From contig JAZSJQ010000065.1 in NCBI GenBank assembly GCA_045534445.1, positions 1 to 19,829 of the forward strand: a stretch of 19,829 nucleotides of DNA, written 5' to 3'. The position numbers and the translations under genes were made by a program. Origin of the DNA: JAISGQ01 sp045534445. Lineage in GTDB: Bacteria; Bacillota; Clostridia; Oscillospirales; Acutalibacteraceae. How positions within the stretch are numbered: position 1 is the stretch's first letter; the number at the start of each line of letters is the position of its first letter. Below the pieces are notes generated by a model. The model did no database searches, was not told the DNA's origin, and saw only the letters and a program-made list of their open reading frames with translations. Below, piece by piece: positions 1 through 8,200 of the stretch.

Positions 1-450
1 TGCTCTGGTCATGATGACCATGTTCAGTACAACGTAGATGGAGTCTGTCAGCTCGATACCGACCTTAGAGAAGGGGGAACCGATGGGTCCCATGGAATAG
101 GGGATTACATACATGGTTCTGCCTGCATATCTGCCTTCTGCGATTGCATAAAGCATCTTGTATGCTTCAGAGGGCTCCATCCAGTTGTTGGTGGGGCCTG
201 CCTCTTCCTTGGTGGGAGTGCAGATGAAGGTTCTGCCCTCAACGCGTGCTACGTCGTTGACAGCAGTTCTGTGATAGTAGCAGCCGGGAAGTTTTTCCTC
301 GTTGAGCTTGAGAAGCTCGCCGCTCTCACATGCTTCCTTGCGGAGTGCTTCGATCTGTGCCTCGCTGCCGTCGATCCAGACAATGTTGTCGGGCTTCATC
401 AGCTTGGTCATTTCGTCAACCCAGCTAAGGATACTCTTGTTGTTGGTCAT
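1..450 (-). CDS. pckG: Phosphoenolpyruvate carboxykinase (GTP), N-terminal part
   Basis: The gene is cut by the left edge; 150 N-terminal codons are present and the frame is open to base 1. The translation matches the N-terminal half of GTP-dependent PEP carboxykinase: KPDNIVWIDGSE near residues 19-30, a segment with RTFICTPTKEEAGPTNNW near 75-92, and IPYSMGPIGSPFSKVGIELT near 117-136. The family interconverts oxaloacetate and PEP with GTP/GDP in the cytosol. In anaerobic gut bacteria it often runs in the carboxylating direction towards succinate; that is inference here. The chosen ATG (448-450) has AAAGGAG about 10 nt upstream. An in-frame ATG 19 codons earlier (505-507) also has an AGGAG-like site and would add a basic extension (MWFFKKKAKNV...). 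The active-site half of the protein lies outside the window. Confidence is high for the family and moderate for the start. Confidence 0.93.
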   Translation of the reverse strand, partial: MTNNKSILSWVDEMTKLMKPDNIVWIDGSEAQIEALRKEACESGELLKLNEEKLPGCYYHRTAVNDVARVEGRTFICTPTKEEAGPTNNWMEPSEAYKMLYAIAEGRYAGRTMYVIPYSMGPIGSPFSKVGIELTDSIYVVLNMVIMTRA

Positions 451-545
451 AGTTGTAGTGCTCCTTTCGTCAGAGACATTTTTTGCTTTTTTCTTGAAAA
501 ACCACATAATAGTATCTCTCCTGTTTTCCAAATCTATCCGATATA

Positions 546-574
546 ATTATACACTGCATTTGTGAATTTTTAAA
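546..574 (-). promoter_or_regulatory. Probable pckG promoter
   Basis: On the minus strand a perfect TATAAT (-10, 551-546) lies 17 nt from a weak TTTAAA (-35, 574-569). It is about 40 nt before the upstream candidate start of pckG. It suggests pckG is transcribed on its own rather than only by read-through from tsaD. The weak -35 keeps confidence moderate. The rest of the gap (451-627) is AT-rich with no other gene, and I see no convincing GC-rich terminator after tsaD. Confidence 0.45.
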
Positions 575-627
575 CGATCTCATCGGGGAATTTTACAATT
601 ATTTTCGATTTTTTTGTGAAAATAAAC

Positions 628-1641
628 TCAGAATTCTTTATCTATGGACATTGCGGCAGTGGCATTAAGACTCATATCTGCTGTTTTTCCTGCCATGTAC
701 TCATAATAGCCCTGAGAGCCTATCATGACAGCGTTGTCTCCGCAGAGAGACAGAGGCGGATAATAAAGCTTCATGCCGTTTTCCTTTGCCAGCTCCTCCA
801 TGCGTGAGCGAAGCAGTCTGTTTGCGGAAACGCCGCCTGCAAGAACAAGAGTTTTTTCACCAAGGTCTTTTGCCGCAGAAATGAATTTTCTTGTCAGCAT
901 ATGCACAACGCTTGCTCTGATGGATGCCGCCATATCTTCTTTAGGCACGGGCAAACCCTTCTGCTCAAGATTGTGCATGATATTGATCGATGCTGTCTTG
1001 ATGCCTGAGAAGGAGAAATCGTAAGGGCCGTCCGTAATTCTCGGAATTGTGAATTTGAAAGCATCGGGATTGCCGTTTTCGGCAAGCTTATCAAGATGAA
1101 TGCCGCCGGGGTACGGAAGTCCCATTGTACGGGCTGTTTTATCAAAAGCTTCCCCTGCCGCATCATCCCTGGTGCGTCCGATTATCTCCATATCAGTATA
1201 GTCATTGACTTTTACAATATGGCTGTGTCCGCCCGACACCACAAGGCACAGAAACGGGGGCTTCAAATCGGGGTGCGCAATATAGTTTGCGGCTATATGA
1301 CCGCGCAGATGATGAACGGGTACAAGGGGCTTTTTTGCAGAAAAAGCAAGACCTTTTGCAAAGTTCACTCCCACAAGAAGCGCTCCGATAAGTCCCGGTG
1401 CGGCTGTTACCGCAACCGCATCGATATCTTCGATGGTTTTATCTGCTTTTGTCAGGGCTTCGCTGACAACTCCCGATATGCATTCTGTGTGCATTCTGCT
1501 TGCTATTTCAGGTACAACACCGCCGAATACCACATGGCGCTCGACCTGAGATGCAACAACGCTTGAAAGCTGCTCTCTTCCGTCCTTTACCACTGCGGCC
1601 GCGGTTTCATCGCACGATGATTCTATTGACAGTATCAGCAA
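628..1641 (-). CDS. tsaD: tRNA N6-adenosine threonylcarbamoyltransferase TsaD
   Basis: This 337-residue Kae1/TsaD/YgjD-family protein transfers the threonylcarbamoyl group to A37 of ANN-decoding tRNAs, working with TsaB and TsaE in the cytosol. It begins LILSIESSCDETAAAVV, the family's N-terminal phosphate-binding stretch. The metal-binding HxxxH is H111-LRG-H115. VSGGHSHIV and the C-terminal CGDNAVMIG segment are also typical. The length is normal for the family. The start is TTG at 1639-1641, preceded by GGAGGTGA with 9 nt to the start; no ATG fits as well. It is transcribed away from the SLOG operon and towards pckG. tsaB and tsaE are not in the window. Confidence 0.96.
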   Translation of the reverse strand: MLILSIESSCDETAAAVVKDGREQLSSVVASQVERHVVFGGVVPEIASRMHTECISGVVSEALTKADKTIEDIDAVAVTAAPGLIGALLVGVNFAKGLAFSAKKPLVPVHHLRGHIAANYIAHPDLKPPFLCLVVSGGHSHIVKVNDYTDMEIIGRTRDDAAGEAFDKTARTMGLPYPGGIHLDKLAENGNPDAFKFTIPRITDGPYDFSFSGIKTASINIMHNLEQKGLPVPKEDMAASIRASVVHMLTRKFISAAKDLGEKTLVLAGGVSANRLLRSRMEELAKENGMKLYYPPLSLCGDNAVMIGSQGYYEYMAGKTADMSLNATAAMSIDKEF

Positions 1642-1679
1642 GCAAAATCACCTCCAAATCCCAAATTTCCCTATTATGA

Positions 1680-1708
1680 ATCTTACCATATTTTCACTCA
1701 GCTTTCAA
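1680..1708 (-). promoter_or_regulatory. tsaD promoter
   Basis: Minus-strand TTGAAA (1708-1703) and TAAGAT (1685-1680) are separated by 17 nt, about 40 nt upstream of the TTG start of tsaD. It lies back to back with the promoter at 1758-1786. Confidence 0.55.
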
Positions 1709-1757
1709 GCTGTTTTGAAAATTATGTTTTTATTGAGGATCATGCTCATGTTGCATA

Positions 1758-1786
1758 TTGAAAGATGCTGTCATTTTATATATAAT
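1758..1786 (+). promoter_or_regulatory. Promoter of the SLOG-DUF4253-DUF2185-GNAT operon
   Basis: TTGAAA (1758-1763), a 17-nt spacer and a perfect TATAAT (1781-1786), 32 nt before the first start codon. No other promoter of this quality is seen inside the four-gene run, supporting one transcript. Confidence 0.6.
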
Positions 1787-1818
1787 GTATTCAGAAATCA
1801 GAGAAAGGGTGCGGTTAT

Positions 1819-2211
1819 ATGAAGATTGCTGTGGTTGGCTCCCGTGATATATCCATCAGCCTTCAGCGTTTCAATGAGCTTCTCGGCGATCTTCTGCCCG
1901 AGGAAACCTCTGCCGTTGTCTCGGGCGGTGCAAGAGGCGTTGACCGCCTCGCCGCGGAATTTGCACGGTCACGGAATCTGCCCGTTGAAGAACACCTTCC
2001 CGATTATACTCTTTTCGGCAGGATCGCCCCACTGGTGAGAAACCGTACCATTGTTGACAATGCTGATTTTGTTGTAGCTCTATGGGACGGAAGTTCAAGA
2101 GGTACTCTCAACACCATTGATTACACCCTTGAAAAAAACAAGCCTCTGGCAGTATATTATCTCAATCGCGATGAGGTGCGATTCTTCCCGCCTCATCACA
2201 AGGAGGACTGA
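1819..2211 (+). CDS. SLOG-fold protein, DUF2493/YspA-like
   Basis: A 130-residue protein of the SLOG (Smf/DprA-LOG) superfamily, DUF2493 type. Visible motifs are KIAVVGSRD at 2-10, the nucleotide-binding SGGARGVDRLAAEFA at 35-49, PLVRNRTIVDNAD at 71-83, and WDGSSRGT at 89-96, in the usual order. Known SLOG proteins bind nucleotides or nucleotide-derived ligands; the role of this subgroup is not established, so no substrate is proposed. ATG at 1819 has an AAAGGG-type site upstream. It is the first gene of a compact plus-strand operon, with its stop 1 nt before the next ATG. Confident in the fold, not in a function. Confidence 0.85.
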   Translation: MKIAVVGSRDISISLQRFNELLGDLLPEETSAVVSGGARGVDRLAAEFARSRNLPVEEHLPDYTLFGRIAPLVRNRTIVDNADFVVALWDGSSRGTLNTIDYTLEKNKPLAVYYLNRDEVRFFPPHHKED

Positions 2212-2212
2212 C

Positions 2213-3106
2213 ATGAAACTTAAAATTACGGCATTCATTCTCTCGTTGTGCATTCTGCTCTCTGTCGGCGGTTGTTCCTGCGGCGGAAAAGAAACCGTTC
2301 CCGATGAACCCATCATGGAAAACCAGGAGATTTCCGATCTGCCTCAGCAGGTTGAGCTTGATGATGCATCAAAAGCCATCGTTCAGCTTTGCTATGACTA
2401 TGAAGCTTTCAGAGGCGATGACTTCGGTGCCGTGCTCAGCCGCTACAATGAGCTTCTCGATGAAGCTGAAATGCTTGGCTACACTCCTGTCATTGTTTTC
2501 CCGGATGATGAGCTTGTCCGAAATATCTATGCCAATTTCGATATGCTGGACTATCAGGAGAATAAATTCATCGACGCTCCACAGAGTCTTATTGATTTTG
2601 GCTTCAAGGATATCAGAAGCCGTGCTCTTGATGCCAACAGCACACTTCTTTTAACTCAGCTCAAAGCTGACAGAAACGGCAATTTTGATACCGTCGGCTT
2701 TGAAAAGCGTTCCGGCACGGCAGGCTATGTTCCCGATAAGCTTACCGCTCCCGATACTGATTGTGAGGTTATACTCATTCTCAAATTCCACACGGAAACC
2801 CCGTGGGATGTGCTGTGTTCACTGCCTCTCGGCGGCTGGAACGAATGCCCCTCCGCCTATGTGCTGGCGGCTGTTGCAAAACGCTGGTACATCGAATGCG
2901 GTGCAGTTCCTGCTCTTGTTTCAAGCAGAACTCTGCAGTTCCGTGTTACGGGCACCGTTGATTCCGATAACGCAAAGCAGCTTGCTTCAGAAATGTACTG
3001 CATAGCTCCCCAGAGTGATATGTTCTCCTGCCGCTCGGCTTCAGGTGTAGGAAAGCTTCTGCAGAAAATAAGCATTTGGCGTTTTGACTGGATACGAACA
3101 AAATGA
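2213..3106 (+). CDS. DUF4253-domain lipoprotein
   Basis: A 297-residue predicted lipoprotein. The N-terminus has basic residues (KLK), a hydrophobic run to about residue 18, and a lipobox ending at C21 (SVGGC), so it is probably anchored on the outer face of the membrane. The C-terminal part matches the pattern I know for DUF4253: TPWDVLCSLPLGGWNECP, then a WY...CGAVPALVS segment, an alternating strand, and a closing W-x-FDW. Function is unknown; relatives occur in polymorphic-toxin and immunity neighbourhoods. I reject an upstream in-frame start at 2117 inside the SLOG gene: ATG 2213 has AAGGAGGA 6 nt before it and gives a proper signal peptide. The two genes are separated by one base. A secreted lipoprotein form of this domain is unusual in my experience. 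Confidence 0.75.
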   Translation: MKLKITAFILSLCILLSVGGCSCGGKETVPDEPIMENQEISDLPQQVELDDASKAIVQLCYDYEAFRGDDFGAVLSRYNELLDEAEMLGYTPVIVFPDDELVRNIYANFDMLDYQENKFIDAPQSLIDFGFKDIRSRALDANSTLLLTQLKADRNGNFDTVGFEKRSGTAGYVPDKLTAPDTDCEVILILKFHTETPWDVLCSLPLGGWNECPSAYVLAAVAKRWYIECGAVPALVSSRTLQFRVTGTVDSDNAKQLASEMYCIAPQSDMFSCRSASGVGKLLQKISIWRFDWIRTK

Positions 3107-3127
3107 TTAAATGAGGTTCTGATTTTT

Positions 3128-3490
3128 ATGCCTTACGAAAAGAAATTCATTATACCCGACGACAGAATCCGACCTTTACTGACAGGTCGCGGCACCTGCC
3201 GTATTCCCGACACCATTCTCTGCCTCGGAAAGCCTCTTACCACCTTCTACCGCGTTATGCCCACAGAGTATTCTGACAGCGGCTGGAGATTCCTTTGCGG
3301 CACTGAATCTGAAGAGTATCTCGCCAGACCTGAATTTTACGGCATATACGACCTGAATATCGCCGCAAATTATTTTCCCTCCATCATACCTATGCTTGAT
3401 TCCCCTCCCTACTCCGCCTACTGCATAGACAAAGACCGCGGCAGATGGGCTGATATTTCACTTTCTATGAACTGGACTGAACTGACATGA
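3128..3490 (+). CDS. DUF2185 / Imm33-like protein
   Basis: A 120-residue cytosolic protein with DUF2185 features: an N-terminal KKFIIPDD, a central DSGWRFLCGTESEEYL (50-64), and IYDLNIAANYFPSIIPMLDSP (73-93). The last segment closely follows the family's IYDLNTIANYDPDIIPLLDAP pattern as I recall it. The family overlaps the Imm33-type immunity proteins of polymorphic toxin systems, but many members sit without a toxin and none is visible here. The ATG follows GAGGT at 3112-3116. It starts 21 nt after the lipoprotein gene and overlaps the next gene by 4 nt (ATGA), which implies translational coupling. Function beyond family membership is not claimed. Confidence 0.8.
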   Translation: MPYEKKFIIPDDRIRPLLTGRGTCRIPDTILCLGKPLTTFYRVMPTEYSDSGWRFLCGTESEEYLARPEFYGIYDLNIAANYFPSIIPMLDSPPYSAYCIDKDRGRWADISLSMNWTELT

Positions 3491-3951
3491 CAATACGCCG
3501 GGCAGAATCACATGAATTTGGCTCTGTGCGCGATTTCTACCATGAGCTTATCGATACCTCTCCCTATGTTCCCCTATGGGAGAAAGATGTTTTTCCGGAG
3601 GATCGTGATCTGTCAGATACCATTAACAAGGGGAATCTTTTCGTCGGCATCGAAGACGGACATATTGTTTCCTCGGTGGTGACTTCACATGAGAATGATC
3701 TCGCCTGCCTTGATCTTCTCGGAGTGCTTCCCTCCTATACGGGCAGGGGATTTGCACGGCAGATGGTATCATTTGTCATTGAGAAGGCGCGAAAAGACGG
3801 ATTTTCTGCAGTACGCCTCGATGTGCTCAACGGAAATATCAGGGCAGAAAGCCTGTACATTTCAATGGGCTTTGAATATGTAAGCTCCTTTGAGGAACAC
3901 TATGAACGTACCGGCACAATGGTCTTTAAAATCTACGAATTCAGAATCTGA
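3487..3951 (+). CDS. GNAT-family N-acetyltransferase
   Basis: A 154-residue single-domain GCN5-related acetyltransferase. Motif A, which binds the acetyl-CoA pyrophosphate, is GVLPSYTGRGFARQMV at 79-94 (Q/R-x-x-G-x-G/A type), followed by the motif B region DVLNGNIRAESLYISMGFEYV (112-132), including the usual N-x-x-A-x-x-L-Y-x-x-x-GF pattern. The substrate (small molecule or protein N-terminus) cannot be told from sequence. Its ATG overlaps the stop of the DUF2185 gene (ATGA). It is the last gene of the operon and is followed 7 nt later by a bidirectional terminator. Confidence 0.88.
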   Translation: MTIRRAESHEFGSVRDFYHELIDTSPYVPLWEKDVFPEDRDLSDTINKGNLFVGIEDGHIVSSVVTSHENDLACLDLLGVLPSYTGRGFARQMVSFVIEKARKDGFSAVRLDVLNGNIRAESLYISMGFEYVSSFEEHYERTGTMVFKIYEFRI

Positions 3952-3958
3952 ATAAAGT

Positions 3959-3986
3959 AAAGCCTCCCGATTGATCGGGAGGCTTT
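3959..3986. terminator. Bidirectional intrinsic terminator
   Basis: A perfect 12-bp stem (3959-3970 with 3975-3986, core GCCTCCCGA/TCGGGAGGC) with loop TTGA. The arms end in A and T runs on both strands. It sits between the convergent GNAT gene and the CAP-domain gene and probably serves both. Confidence 0.85.
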
Positions 3987-4010
3987 AACTTTATCTTATC
4001 TGAATTGTTA

Positions 4011-5207
4011 TTACTGCGGCGTGTAGAACTGCTGTGACCAGTATGTGTACATACGACCGTCATACTGCGAGGTTCCTATGCTTATACTGCAGTATCTGAA
4101 GTTCGGATTCATGATATTTGCTCTGTGGGACGGGGAGTTCATCCAGTCGTTTACAACCTGTTCGGGGGTCGTCTGTCCTCTTGCAAGATTTTCGCCTGCA
4201 TACTGATACCGCAGACCATAATAATCATATGCTGTGATGTATCGTGAACCATTGGGACGATAGTGGTCAAACTTTGCGTAGATCTCCGAAAGTCTCAGGT
4301 TCGCTACACGCTTGAGCTCGCTTCCGCCTACCTCGAGAGGAACAAGGCCGTATGCCGCGCGGTGCTGATTGCAGAGATATACGACTCTTGATTCATAGTC
4401 GTCTACGATTATCTTGATATAACAGGTACCGTTGATGTTGGATGCTCTGATCCATGTAGTACCTACACTGTATGCCGTTATTACAACTGAACCGACATCG
4501 CTGCCTGTCTTATCGGCAATATACGGATGCTCAGATTCATATGCCGCGATAGGAGTATCGCCGAAGCCGGACTTAAGGTAAAGTCTGACGCTTGTTCCCG
4601 CATACATTCTGTATTCCATAACAGTCGCGCCGCCGGAAGAAAGTGAGAAGCTGATGCTGCCGGTGTTGTTGTGGCTTTTCGTAGTGGTCGGACGTGTCGT
4701 GGTGGTTGTGGTAGTTGTGGTATATACAGTTGTAGTGGTCGTAGTGGTCGGTCGTGTCGTGGTAGTGGTAGTTGCAGGCGGTGTTATGGTCACGATACCG
4801 CCCTGCACAGGAGGAGCAGTATTTTTGGTCGTTCCGCCTGAAGTCGTCTGTGAGGTTGCAGGCTCACTCACCGTACCCGATGTCCCCTGCGAAGCCGTGG
4901 TGGATGCTGTAGTGGTAGTTGTCTCGATAATGGAAACATTATCATTGTGAACATACTCGTCTTCGGTAGTTGTCTGCTGTTCGCCTATTGAGATATCAAC
5001 ACCTACCGAAGTACTGTCAAACCCTGACTCTTCGCCCATATCGGAAAGCTCGGCAACAATGCCTGATGGCTGTTCGGGAGACTGGCTGATCTCCACAGTA
5101 TCCATCGGGAAATAGGTGTTGCTGCCCTGCACGCTTATTCCGAAGATGGAGCAAAGCATCATTATTGAAATCAGAACAAGGTAGAATACCTTCTGTGAGG
5201 ATAACAC
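4011..5207 (-). CDS. Secreted CAP/SCP-domain protein with Thr-rich linker
   Basis: A 398-residue exported protein. The start is GTG at 5205-5207, with GGAGG 8 nt upstream; the longer frame to 5276 has no such site and overlaps the promoter. Order: signal peptide or anchor (about 6-26), low-complexity acidic and Ser/Thr region (about 35-178) with nearly pure Thr runs broken by RPTT, an Ig-like beta domain (about 184-270, resembling BIG2), and a C-terminal CAP domain (about 274-398). The CAP cavity residues are present: H315 in FDHYRPNG, E339 in AGEN, H361 in SPSHRANIM, and a further Glu at 308. Bacterial CAP proteins are secreted; their biochemical activity is mostly unknown. There is no LPXTG or dockerin. 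It is transcribed from its own promoter downstream of mfd. Confidence 0.88.
   Translation of the reverse strand: MLSSQKVFYLVLISIMMLCSIFGISVQGSNTYFPMDTVEISQSPEQPSGIVAELSDMGEESGFDSTSVGVDISIGEQQTTTEDEYVHNDNVSIIETTTTTASTTASQGTSGTVSEPATSQTTSGGTTKNTAPPVQGGIVTITPPATTTTTTRPTTTTTTTVYTTTTTTTTTRPTTTKSHNNTGSISFSLSSGGATVMEYRMYAGTSVRLYLKSGFGDTPIAAYESEHPYIADKTGSDVGSVVITAYSVGTTWIRASNINGTCYIKIIVDDYESRVVYLCNQHRAAYGLVPLEVGGSELKRVANLRLSEIYAKFDHYRPNGSRYITAYDYYGLRYQYAGENLARGQTTPEQVVNDWMNSPSHRANIMNPNFRYCSISIGTSQYDGRMYTYWSQQFYTPQ
4681..4763 (-). repeat. Imperfect direct repeat in Thr-rich linker
   Basis: A 23-bp unit at 4681-4703 recurs at 4741-4763 with one mismatch (period 60 bp, 20 codons). On the coding strand it encodes the TTTTRPTTT motif. 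It lies in a longer stretch of ACC/ACA/ACT Thr codons, so it is a slippage- and recombination-prone linker, not a CRISPR. Confidence 0.8.
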
Positions 5208-5244
5208 GCAAAGCACCTCCATAAAGGAATAATTATCCAAGTAC

Positions 5245-5273
5245 AATATACACCATTTAAGCGAATATTGCAA
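5245..5273 (-). promoter_or_regulatory. Promoter of the CAP-domain gene
   Basis: Minus-strand TTGCAA (5273-5268), 17-nt spacer and TATATT (5250-5245). It lies just past the mfd stop, about 38 nt before the GTG start. It makes the CAP gene independently transcribable. The 5208-5290 gap holds nothing else. Confidence 0.6.
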
Positions 5274-5290
5274 CAATAAAATTGTGAAAA

Positions 5291-8200
5291 TTACTCAGTA
5301 AACGAAATGTATGTGTTGATTATCTGCTGTGCATTTTCCAGTATTGAAAGTTTCTTGTCAGGCCGCACTGTCATATGAGGCTTCGCTGATGGAGTAAACA
5401 TCACTCTGCCTCTGAGCCTCTGTGCAAGAGCGGATATCCTCGGCATATCTATTTTCGCAATGCTCAGCACATAGTTTCCGTCTATCTGCTTGATCTCGGA
5501 TATGCCTGCCTTTGCAGCCTTATTGCGCAGAAGGGCTATATCGCAGAGACCCACGACCTCATCAGGGGGATCTCCGAAGCGGTCGATAAGCTCGTCTATT
5601 ACCTCTCCCCTGTCGCTGTCAGTGCGAATAGAAGCAATGGTTCTGTACACGGAAAGGCGCATGGGCAGAAGCTCGATATAGCTGTCGGGGATGAATGCAT
5701 CGATGTGCAGATCCACTCTGCAGTCGGTTTCCGTCTCTGCCGTTTTCTCTCCTTTTTCCTCACTCACAGCCTCGGAGAGAAGCTTCATATACATCTCGTA
5801 TCCTACGGTCTCCATATGTCCTGACTGCTCACCACCGAGCAGGTTTCCTGCACCTCTCAGCTCAAGGTCACGCAGAGCTATTCTCATGCCCGAACCGAAT
5901 TCGGTGAATTCTCTTATGGCATCAAGGCGCTTGGTTGCGATTTCCGAAAGCTCCTTGTTGCGCTTGAAGGTCATATATGCGTATGCACGGCGAGTCGAAC
6001 GACCTACTCTGCCGCGTATCTGGTGAAGCTGGGAAAGCCCGAAGCAATCGGCATTTTCTATTATCAGCGTGTTGCAGTTGGGAACGTCAACGCCTGTTTC
6101 TATTATGGTGGTACAGACAAGAACATTTGCCTCCTGCTCACAGAGGCGCGCCCAGACCTTGCTCATCTCTCCCTCGCCCATCTGTCCGTGGGCGACGGCT
6201 ATGACCGCCTCAGGCACAAGCTCCTGAATCTTCATTGCGGTACGTTCTATCGTGCCGACGTTATTGTGGAGATAGAAGACCTGACCACCGCGGCGAAGCT
6301 CCTTGCGGATAGCCTCGGCTATTATGCCCTCGTCATATTCAAGAACATAGGTCTGCACAGGACGTCTGTCCTGTGGTGCTTCCTCCAGCACGGATATATC
6401 GCGAAGTCCGCCCAGCGCCATATTAAGGGTTCTGGGTATGGGAGTTGCCGACAGTGTCAGCATATCAACTCCTCTGAAGATCTCTTTGAAGCGCTCCTTC
6501 TGTGCAACACCGAAACGCTGTTCCTCGTCAACAATGGCAAGCCCCAGATTGCAGTACTCAACGTCCTTCTGCACGATCCTGTGAGTTCCGATTATTACAT
6601 CAATATCACCGCGCTTAAGCTTTTTAAGTATTGCCTCCTGCTCTTTTGCCGTGCGGAAACGTGAAAGAAGCTCGATACTCACAGGAAAGCCGTCAAAGCG
6701 TCTGAGGGCGGTCTGATAATGCTGCCATGCAAGTATGGTGGTCGGCGCAAGTATGGCACACTGCTTTCCCGACATGACACACTTGAACACCGCGCGCATG
6801 GCTACCTCGGTCTTTCCGAAGCCGACATCGCCGCACAGAAGTCTGTCCATGGGAGCGGGCGACTGCATATCCCGCTTTATTTCTTCGATACAGCGCATCT
6901 GGTCATCGGTCTCATCATATTCAAAGCGCAGTTCGAAATCTCTCTGCCAGTCGTCGTCTTCGGAAAAGACGATGCCCTGAGCATTTTTGCGCTCTGCATA
7001 CAGCTTTGTAAGCTGCTCTGCAATATCCTTGACAGCCTTTTTGACTCTTGTTTTCTGCCTCTGCCATTCTCCGCTGCCGAGTTTTGTTATTTTTACATTG
7101 CCTCCCTCTCCGCCGCCGATATATTTACTTACCATATCGAGCTGGGTTATGGGGATATACATTATATCTCCCTGGGCGTACAGTATCTTCATGAATGCCT
7201 TTGTAACTCCGTCTGAGGTTCGGGACTGTACTCCGTCAAAGATACCGATTCCATAGGTGGCATGAACGATATAATCGCCCACGGAAAGCTCACTGAGATC
7301 CTGAATGGCAAGACCGCGCTTGTATTTTCGAGCTGAGATCTTCCTTGAGGGATTGCTTTTTCCCCATGTTATAACAGCACACAGCGCTTCGGGATATTCA
7401 AAGCCGGCGGTATATGCGCCTTCAAGCACCATTGCCTTTCCCGGTGCCAACTCCTCGGGTGATTTTGCATAGAATGCGCTTACCGCGTCCTCTCCCTCTG
7501 AAAGGGAATACGCCAGCGACATTGCCGCTTTTTCAGTTCCTGCCATGACAGCTACGCTGTAGCCCCTGCCGAGAAGGGAATGAAGATCCTCCTTCAGCAC
7601 TGCAATGGAACCGCTCCACACGGAATTCTGGTGCATGGTGGCATTGGAAAGAGATTTGAGCTTTACATCATATGCACTTCTTGCGAAGGTGTCCATAAAT
7701 ACCGTCCTGTGCTCAAACCACTCGATAAGTTCAGAGGCACTTATGGAAAAACGCGACAGGTCATTGCAGAGTGTGCCGTTCTGCAGAAGTGATTTTATCT
7801 CTTCATTCAGAGTGTTTTCGTATGCCTTTGCCATTTCTCTCACGGAAACGTGCTCAGACACGAAGATAAGACCGTCATCGGGAAGATAATCCATGACAGT
7901 TGCCTCTCTGCAGCAGATAAGCGGCAGAAATTTATCAACGCAGGCAAGTCTGCGTCCGTTTCTTATTTCGTCAGCTTCTCTCAGAAGCTGTTCTCTTGCA
8001 GGGGCTGAGGATCTTGACGTGAGCTTTTTTGCTGTTTCCTCTATGCTTTCTGCAAGTTCATCCCAATTGGTGGCGGAAAGCTCCACCGCAGGCAGAATGC
8101 TCAGTTCGGGAACATAGTCTGTTCTTCTTTGGGAATCAAGATCAAAATAGTTTATGCTGTCGATCTCATCGCCCCAGAATTCAAGACGGACGGGAAAATC

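Noticed and set aside
560..627. AT-rich inverted repeat (TTATTTTC/GAAAATAA) after tsaD as a terminator
   Set aside because: The stem is all weak pairs with a long loop, so it is unlikely to terminate.
2117..2212. Upstream start of the DUF4253 lipoprotein
   Set aside because: It would put 32 residues inside the SLOG gene and bury the signal peptide; ATG 2213 has a strong ribosome site.
4681..4763. Repeats that might suggest a CRISPR array
   Set aside because: Only two copies, in frame, encoding a Thr/Pro linker; there are no unique spacers and no cas genes.
4654..4950. Plus-strand open frame rich in valine
   Set aside because: It is the complement of the threonine-codon runs in the CAP-domain gene; no ribosome site or domain.
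6023..7256. Several plus-strand frames of 75-213 codons
   Set aside because: All lie antisense to mfd, which has complete, uninterrupted domain motifs; none has a recognisable product.
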